The notes beneath the pieces were generated by a model that saw only the letters and a list, made by a program, of their open reading frames with translations, was not told where the DNA came from and made no database searches. Shown here piece by piece: positions 57,498 through 64,000 of a DNA stretch of 64,000 bases. How positions within the stretch are numbered: position 1 is the first letter of the stretch; every line of letters starts with the position of its first letter. Both the position numbers and the translations under genes were made by a program. Source of the DNA: Cryptomeria japonica (lineage: Eukaryota; Streptophyta; Pinopsida; Cupressales; Cupressaceae); contig NC_081410.1 of NCBI RefSeq assembly GCF_030272615.1, forward strand, positions 145,634,349-145,698,348, in the 5' to 3' direction.

Positions 57498-58909
57498 ATG
57501 AACATGGCTTGATTGGGTTGATGGGATACGATGTAGGGTATGTGATTTATGATGATGACCTAGATAGGGAGGGTGAGGGGTGAATTTAGTGTTAGATAGA
57601 AGATATGGAGGACCTATGACTCATTCCTGTGGAAGAAGATCAAAATAGAGTATCCATTGTCATGACTATGTATGAATGATATGCAGCAATATGGATGTAT
57701 GGATGGATGGAATGCAACGGAATACAATATAAATAATTGAGATGAAGTTATGATCCATGGATTATTTACAATGCTTAATTTTCATCATCGAGCATGGTAG
57801 TATCGATCTTGGTTGAGGTAGCAGGAACCAAGTTTTAGCATTTAACTAGTAAGCAAGCATCACAGACAAGGAAAGTTCCCCTCCGTTCTCATTCATATAC
57901 AAATGGTCGAGGTATACGTTGTAGTCAGTAAGCCATAGTGATCCATGAATTTATTTTTGCATAGGATCACGTAGCTTAGCGAACTTCCCATGCAGACACC
58001 ATTAGTATATGCCCCAGAACTTCATTGGAACAATCTGTAGACAACAAACAAAGAAAAAAATATCAGGAGCCCTCCCGACGACTCTAATCACTTGTGGATA
58101 TCCTAGAGTAGCGTAGGAACCTGATATGAATAAATAAATAAATAAATAAATAAATAAAAAACCGACCAAGTCCTTATGAGCTTAAACAAAATTTTCTTGT
58201 CAAAGAAAATGCTACCATGTCTTGTCTGTAAGGAAATATGCGTCCTTGTGAAGACAGTTGTGTGTAGATGGTTTGATTGGTTGGTTGATTTGATAGGTAA
58301 TCATTGTTTGAGTGGCTTCAAATGTTTGTTTGGTGTCTATTGAGATGTGTATGTACAAATAATAATATACGTTGCAATGGTTTTGATTGATTTTTGATGT
58401 TTTATGAAGTTTTTTTTGGATTTTGTGAGTGTTTTTTAATGTTTTTGGTATTTTTGAGTTTTTACGAATGTTTTTGGTATTATTTTCAGCCAAATTTGAA
58501 TGAAGAGATCAATGAATCACAAGTAATTTAGAATCCACTTCCATCAATAGTTTAAGAGCATTTCCCCCAGTTTAGACGTTACGATGAAAGTGGGATGCAG
58601 AACACATGAAGTACTAACCCTGATTGTAGATCAATAACAAGCCATGGTTTGAATAACGGATGAATGGATGTAATGGATGTGATCGCAAAAAGTCTGAAAG
58701 ACGATGGAGCCATAGCCTTTATGAGTGGTGTTTGTTTGCTAGGTTTTCACCACCATACTTATCCAAGGTGCCACCGAAGTGGTTTTCACCATTTGGATGT
58801 ATGATCTTTCTTTACTATTTTCTTGATTTTTTTGTATTTTCTTCAGAACATTTTCTGAATGTTTTTTGGTATTTTTTGATATAGCATGGAGCCTGATGCT
58901 CTGTATAGC
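57498..58909 (-). other. 3' spacer of element E, proximal part
   Basis: No gene. It contains an AATA microsatellite (58130-58158) and T-rich phrases TGTTTTTGGTATTTTT repeated around 58420-58490 and 58800-58880. Confidence 0.6.
58130..58158. repeat. AATA microsatellite
   Basis: About seven uninterrupted TAAA units. Confidence 0.9.
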
Positions 58910-60170
58910 TTATGTATGAAACCTTTTGAGGTGCATGCTATTGTTCGGATCGGTTAGTAGTTCCCCTTCTGAAGTGGCCAATTGATATGCCCCAGACCCA
59001 AATACAATAGTGATACCATATGGACCCAACCAATTGGATTCAAACTTTCCTTGATGTTCTCTATTTGGTTGGTTGTGAGGATTATCCATGAGAACAAGAT
59101 CACCTACCTCAAATGTACAAGGTTTAACCCGATGATTGTAGCTTCTGCTCATGCGTTGTAGATAGGCCTTGAGGTGGTTGTATGCGGCTTGTTGTCGTTT
59201 GTCAAGCAATTCCAAGTCCTGAAGACGGGAGACCCGGTATGCTTCATCATCTATCAGATTGTGCACAAAGACCTGTAGAGATGGTATTTCAACCTCAATA
59301 GGTAGGATGGCTTTTGCTCCATAAACTAGTGAGTAGGGAGTTGTGCCTGTAGGAGTTCGATACGCCCATAGTGCTGGATTTAATTGAATGTTCCAAACAT
59401 GACCAACATCATTGACCGTCTTCTTAAGGATCCACAATATGTTCTTGTTGATGCTTCGGCTTGACCATTTCCTTGTGGGTAATAGGGAGTGGAAAAATGG
59501 TATTGGATGTGAAACTTCTCACAAAGCTCATGGACATCTTGATTTTTGAAAGGAAGCCCATTATCTGTGATGATGGACATGGGTACACCATATCAACAGA
59601 TGATGTAATTAAGGATGAATGAGGCGATCTTCTTGCTGATGACTTGGGTAAGTGGAACGACTTTGATCCACTTTGTGAAGTATTCGGTGGTGGTAATGAT
59701 AAATTTATGGCCGTTGGATGAAGATGGATGGATTTTACCTACAAGGTCAAGTCCCCATTGACAAAAAGGCCATGGTGTTGTGATTGGTTGCAATTCTTGT
59801 GCTAGTGCATGTATCGGGTCTCCATGAACTTGGCACTTCTTGCATTTTCTGACAAAATAGTAGGAGTATTTTCCATGGATGGCCAATAGTATCTAGCACG
59901 CATAATTTTCTTTGCTAGCGAAGGACCACTTGAGTGAGCCCCAAAAATTCCTTCATGTACCTCTTTCAAGGCCTTTGTTATCTCATCTTGTTCCAAACAT
60001 CGAAGTAGAGTACCATCAAGACTTCGCCTATATAGGGTTTTGGTAATGATGGTGTATCAAGTGGTTTGGTGAATGAAGGTTTTTCATTGGTTATTGGATT
60101 GGTTGGGAGGAAGTGTGTGATCGTGAAGGTAAGTAAAGAAATCACTGTACCATGGGGATTTGGAACTGAC
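58910..60170 (-). pseudogene. integrase of element E
   Basis: Minus strand: linker SPWYSDFFTYLHDHTLP (about 60150), zinc finger HEGIFGAHSSGPSLAKKI..CKKCQVHG (59970-59835), catalytic core GLDLVGKIHP (59750), ITDNGLPF (59570) and GNGQAEAS (59465), where the three acidic residues are kept. ALWAYRTPTG, YSLVYGAKAILPIEVEIPS and a C-terminal module with NWLGPYGITIVFGSGAYQLA follow, ending MHLKRFHT at 58910. Breaks: stop at 59593, frame change near 59440. Integrase would insert the DNA copy into the genome. This one needs only a few repairs to its frame to be complete, so the element died relatively recently. Confidence 0.9.
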
Positions 60171-60219
60171 TAGGCGATATATCATTTCAGTTTCGGGGAT
60201 ATCATACGCGGGGATCCAA

Positions 60220-60986
60220 AGTTGTTCTACCAAGAACTAGTAGCGTGTCAAATTTTGCTAAAGATCCAAGAGAGATGTGATTGTAGACATTGCGTCGGCA
60301 ACTCAATTCTAATCCCTGTGAACTTTCTCAAATGTGATAGTTGTAAACAATTCTTTGTAACTATCCACCATTCTTTTTTACGGCATGAGCTTATTATCCT
60401 TAGTTTGGTGCTCATCGGTGACTTGTCGGATGACTAGCTGAGAATGTCCATATACCTGTAGCTCTTTGAGATGCCATTGTATAGCTAATATGAGCCCTGT
60501 GATTAAGGCCTCATATTCTGCTATATTATTGGTGCATGGGAAAGTGATCCTATATGAATTCAGGATGTTGTCACCTTAAGGTGTGATGAAAATAATACCT
60601 GCCCCTGAGCCATGTCTAGTATATGAGCCATCAAAATATAACTTCCATGGTTGTGTCATTGTGATCATGAAGATCTCTTCAACTGAAAAGTTGGAAACAA
60701 GAGGATGGTCACCTGCGAGGGGTGCATCAACCAACTGATCTGCAATAACTTTCCCCTTGATAGCCTTGCGGTCCACGTACTCAATATCAAATTCACTCAA
60801 AATCATAACCCATTTGGCCAAGAGACATGTGAATGCGGCCTTGCTAAGTAGGTATTTCAGTGGATTGATCTTGGCGATGAGTTGTATCTTGTGTGTCAAC
60901 ATGTAGTACCTCAGTTTGGTGGTTGCCAAGATAACTGCTAGGAAAGCTCGCTCAATAGGTGTGTAATTGAGTTCATACCCTACCAA
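60220..60986 (-). pseudogene. RNase H and second RNase H of element E
   Basis: The minus-strand frame 60986-60576 starts VGYELNYTPIERAFLAVILATTKLR, the end of the first RNase H/connection. LLAKWVMILSEFDIEY and ADQLVDAP follow, then the second RNase H start WKLYFDGSYTRHGSGAGIIF (60650-60590). After a stop at 60576 the domain continues as EYEALITGLILAIQWH (about 60510) and DKLSPMS-like sequence to about 60220. The double RNase H is the mark of the Tat group. Confidence 0.85.
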
Positions 60987-61022
60987 TGTGCGAGAGATAT
61001 AGTATACAACATATTCTTTTCC

Positions 61023-61736
61023 TTATGCATTGTGTTGTGCCAGCAGTAATCCTAATGTTGTATTTGTAGCTGAAATATATAGCAATAGAGGTCTACTTGG
61101 ATCTGGTGGGATCAACAACGGTGTATTCATGAGGTAGTCTTTAAGAATTTGGATTGCTTGCTGGCACTTTGTATCCCATTGAAAGCAGATATTTTTGTGT
61201 AATAGATGCGTGAAGGGATGACACTTATTAGCCAATTGCGCAATGAATCTCTGAATTGATTGTAGTCGCCCTTGTAGTGTCCTTAACTGACTGATGTTCT
61301 TGGGAGGTGGCATGTCCATGATTGCTTTGACTTTCACCAGATCTAATTCAATGCCTTTGATTGAGACAATGTATCCTAGGAGCTTCCCCAAGGTTACTCC
61401 AAAGACACACTTCTTCAGATTAAGACAAACATGATATTGCTCTAATCTATCAAATATTTGACCTAGTATTTCCACATGACGCTCTCTTGTTAATGATTTA
61501 GCTAGTAAATCATCGACATAATATTCCATTATGGTGTGCATCATATCATGAAAGATGGTAGTCATAGCTCTTTGATAGGTTGCCCCTACATTCTTCAGAC
61601 CAAATGACATCACATTCCAATAGTAGGTTCCCCGTGGGCATGTGAAAGCAGTTTTATGTTGATCTTCTGGACCAATCTTGATCTGGTTTGATCTGGTTGT
61701 ACCCTGAAAATCCATCCATAAGAGAAAGCATTGCAT
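61023..61736 (-). pseudogene. reverse transcriptase of element E, C-terminal part
   Basis: Minus strand: DQHKTAFTCPRGTYYW, MSFGLKNVGATYQRAMT (61610), the catalytic box YYVDDLLAKS (61520-61490) intact, NLKKCVFGVTLGKLLGYIVS (61400), MPPPKNISQLRTLQGRL, then the RNase H start with SATNTTLGLLLAQHNA and a stop at 61023. The frame overlaps the upstream 667-codon frame (61654-61736) at a frameshift that splits the RT inside MDGFSGYNQIK. Confidence 0.92.
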
Positions 61737-63657
61737 GACCCGTTGTTAGATCGATAATCATGTCGATGTTTGGTAAGGGGAAATCATCTTTAGGACATGC
61801 CTTGTTCAAATCTCTGAAGTCTGTATAGATATGGATGCCCCCATTAGGCTTGGCTATAGGTACAATGTTGGAGATCCAATCTACATAATCAATTGGTCGG
61901 ATGAAACCAACATCTAAGAGCTTTTTGAGTTCAGCCTTGACAAGCACAACAATCTGTGGGTGCATCTTTCTGAACTTTTGTTTTACTGGTTTAGCTCCTT
62001 CTTCCATGGTGAGGTGATGCATGACAAAATTAGGATCTAAGCCAAGCATGTCTACATAAGACCATGCGAAGTTGATTTGACACTTTTGGAAGAATTCCAC
62101 AAACTTTGGTTGTTCCTCTGGAGATAGTAGAGATGCCAAATGTATTTGGTGAGGAGTCTTAGGGGTCCCGACATTGAATTCTTTTGTTTTTTCAATTAGG
62201 ATCGTCGATCTCTCCTGATTTGTACTAGAGGGGAGGATGTCAAACTGTTCATCCGTAGGCACCTTAGAGAGGTTTTCACCTTTGGATACGCTTTTTATTT
62301 TTACTTTTTTGGGATCAACAAGTGCCACTATGTAGTTTTCACTAGAAGATCCATGTTTTATTGTGATGTTTTTGCATCTGAAAGGTTTTCCATCTGCCCC
62401 AAAGTACATGGTGCTATTAAGTTCGATGGAAAATCTAGCTTTATGATCCCCGCTTGGTATGTGATCCCATATTCCTAAAAATTCAATGAGCGCCTCATCA
62501 TTTTGGAAGTGATCAAGACATGGGGGATTTGGTTGGTTCCAGTCGATGAGTTCAGGGTGGATGATGGGCATGACCTCATCGATTAAGTTGAGTTCTGAGG
62601 AGGCGTTAGTGAGGGTTAATATAGATGAGTGAAGTTCATCAATGGTACTCTCCTTGTCAGGTTCTGGTGTTGAATTTGATGTAGGACCCGTGGAAGGTGC
62701 TTCATTCTCATGAACCCAAAAGATTTTAATCCAAACCTCTCCATAAACTGGGATATCTTTACGAGGTGGGGGAGGCGATGTGTCTTCCTCGTCTGAAGTA
62801 TTTAGATTTACGGAATCAAATTCCCACTCATGTGATTCGATCTCTAAAGCACTCTCTAACATCCAATTATTGTGCCATGTTGGGATATATTTTGTATTGA
62901 AGAGTGTATTGGTCATGGGTTTATGCATTTTTATAGGTGGGATTGTTGGTGCTACTGGCAGAATTATCAGAGTTGTGGATGCTGCTACTAGGAGTATCAG
63001 TGTTGTTGGTACAATTGGTAATCCTGTTGTTACTGATGGAATTAGTAGTGTTTTTGATGCTGCTGTTGGGATTATTGGTGTTGTGGATATTGGTGGTGCC
63101 ACTACTGCTATTCTTAGTTTGGTAGGTACGGTTGGTACAACTGTTGAGAGTATCGATGCTGTAGAAATAATCAAGGATGGCCTTTTTGGAGTAACCTGTT
63201 GATACATGGGTTTGCTAGGTTTACCTTTGAATCTGAGTTCAGGAAGAGATTCCTTTTGAAAACCTACTCCAGTTTTATCTTTGGGTTTCAACTCAAGCTG
63301 CAAGGGCTCGTGTCGTCCTTGTTTGCAATGTCCCAAAGCACTTTGGCCATCATAGCCCATTATTTGCATGATAGTGAGGCCTTTGCCATATTTATCAGTA
63401 GGAAGCTTAGCCTTTGGGATTTTTGTATTGATAGGGTCTTTGTAGATCCATTCTGTCAGGTCCTCATCTTTGGTTTCCTCTTCTTCACTTTTACCAGTGA
63501 TGAACTGCGCCAAAGTGCATGCTATCTTGGTCAGTGGTGGTTGAAGAAAATTCTGAAGTTTTCCATGAGTTCTAGGGGAGGTGAGTAATTGCCCAGCACA
63601 AAAGAGCTGGCTTAGATTATATTCCCCAGGACCTTCCTCAACCATTTTCATTTTCAA
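61654..63657 (-). pseudogene. G-patch, linker and RT start of element E
   Basis: 667 open codons, unusually long for this window. Residues about 85-130 hold the G-patch (YGKGLTIMQIMGYDGQSALG..KDKTGVGFQ). Residues about 155-245 form a Thr/Ile/Pro-rich low-complexity stretch. An acidic linker follows (FQNDEALIEFLGIWDHIPSG near 62500), then FAWSYVDMLGLDP (62070), LTMEEGAKPVKQKFRKMHP, LLDVGFIRPIDYVDW and FRDLNKACPKDDFPLPNIDM, the N-terminal half of the RT. It ends in a frameshift at about 61700. Confidence 0.9.
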
Positions 63658-63735
63658 CTTCTCTTGCTTTGGTATAGGGGTGATTGAACTAGAAAGAGAG
63701 GCTGGACTAACATATGATGTGGAAGGGATAGCTTC

Positions 63736-64000
63736 TCAGTTGTTAGGTACGATGATCTCTGGTTGATGGTTGTTACAATATGTAAATAGATTTGCATCGC
63801 CAAGGATTGTGATTTCTACACCATTATGGGAAAACTTGATACACTGATGATAGGTGGATGGAACGACTTGCATGGCATGTATCCAAGGTCTTCCTAACAA
63901 AAGATTATATGGAAAATGAAGGTCCAGAACTTGGAAGATGATATGCTTCACCACTGGGCCCACCCTAATAGGCAATACAATAGCTCCTTTGGAAGAATGG
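63736..64000 (-). pseudogene. retropepsin end of element E, cut by the window edge
   Basis: The minus strand reads MPIRVGPVVKHIIFQVLDLHFPYNLLLGRPWIHAM-type protease C-terminus and YHQCIKFSHNGVEITILGDA, the same end as in element F. A stop after PNN at 63736 separates it from the G-patch frame. The active-site half lies beyond 64000. Confidence 0.85.

Larger units (their letters stand above)
47430..64000 (-). mobile_element. element E: Tat-type Ty3/gypsy element, 5' end outside window
   Basis: The minus strand has protease end, G-patch, linker, RT, RNase H, second RNase H, integrase (63975-58910), a non-coding spacer (58909-57493 and 49746-49006, split by element C), polypurine tract (49005-48989) and 3' LTR (48988 leftward). 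Gag, primer site and 5' LTR lie right of 64000. The coding part is far better kept than element F, with long open frames (667 codons), but has several frameshifts and stops. Confidence 0.9.

Overview
This is a piece of a large, repeat-dense plant nuclear genome. It holds one intron-containing plant gene in a mass of decayed LTR retrotransposons. The gene encodes a chloroplast outer-envelope protein (OEP37). The Ty3/gypsy elements belong to the plant Tat group, with a G-patch after the protease and a second RNase H. The Ty1/copia elements look Sirevirus-like. Long introns and old nested LTR elements suggest a gymnosperm, possibly a conifer. That placement is inference, and no single sequence here proves it. 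There is no bacterial-type gene, CRISPR array, rRNA or tRNA.

Layout, left to right. 1-1370: LTR-derived fragments and a short tandem repeat. 1371-6597: decayed Tat-type Ty3/gypsy element 'F' on the + strand (protease, G-patch, RT, RNase H, second RNase H, integrase). 6600-12885: repeats and a gag/LTR remnant of another Ty3/gypsy element on the - strand. 12886-15773: a short non-autonomous LTR element (two ~0.4 kb LTRs, iMet primer site, no pol). 16542-21037: six 3' exons of OEP37 on the + strand, the only convincing host gene; its 5' exon(s) are not identified. 23043-25060: tandemly duplicated Ty3/gypsy RT fragments on the - strand.

From 25341 to the right edge nearly everything is one nest of LTR elements in the same (-) orientation. 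Element A (25341-31224, copia; gag coiled coil joined to RT/RNase H, protease and integrase missing) sits in the 3' LTR of element D (31225-46219, Ty3/gypsy with protease and G-patch but no RT). D's protease is interrupted by element B (35319-42009, target-site duplication GATAG). Element E (about 47430 to beyond 64000, a Tat Ty3/gypsy with recognisable protease, G-patch, RT, two RNase H domains and integrase) is interrupted downstream of integrase by element C (49752-57492, target-site duplication CAATG).

The most interesting content is the pair B and C. Both have Sirevirus-like LTR ends, an iMet primer site, doubled polypurine tracts and a short gag made only of coiled coil plus four CCHC knuckles. 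Where pol should be, each has a long second reading frame (about 1000 codons) with no protease, integrase, RT or RNase H. The two second frames are related in sequence. Element A carries a gag of the same kind next to a real copia RT, so B/C look like an organised non-autonomous family that borrows enzymes from relatives of A.
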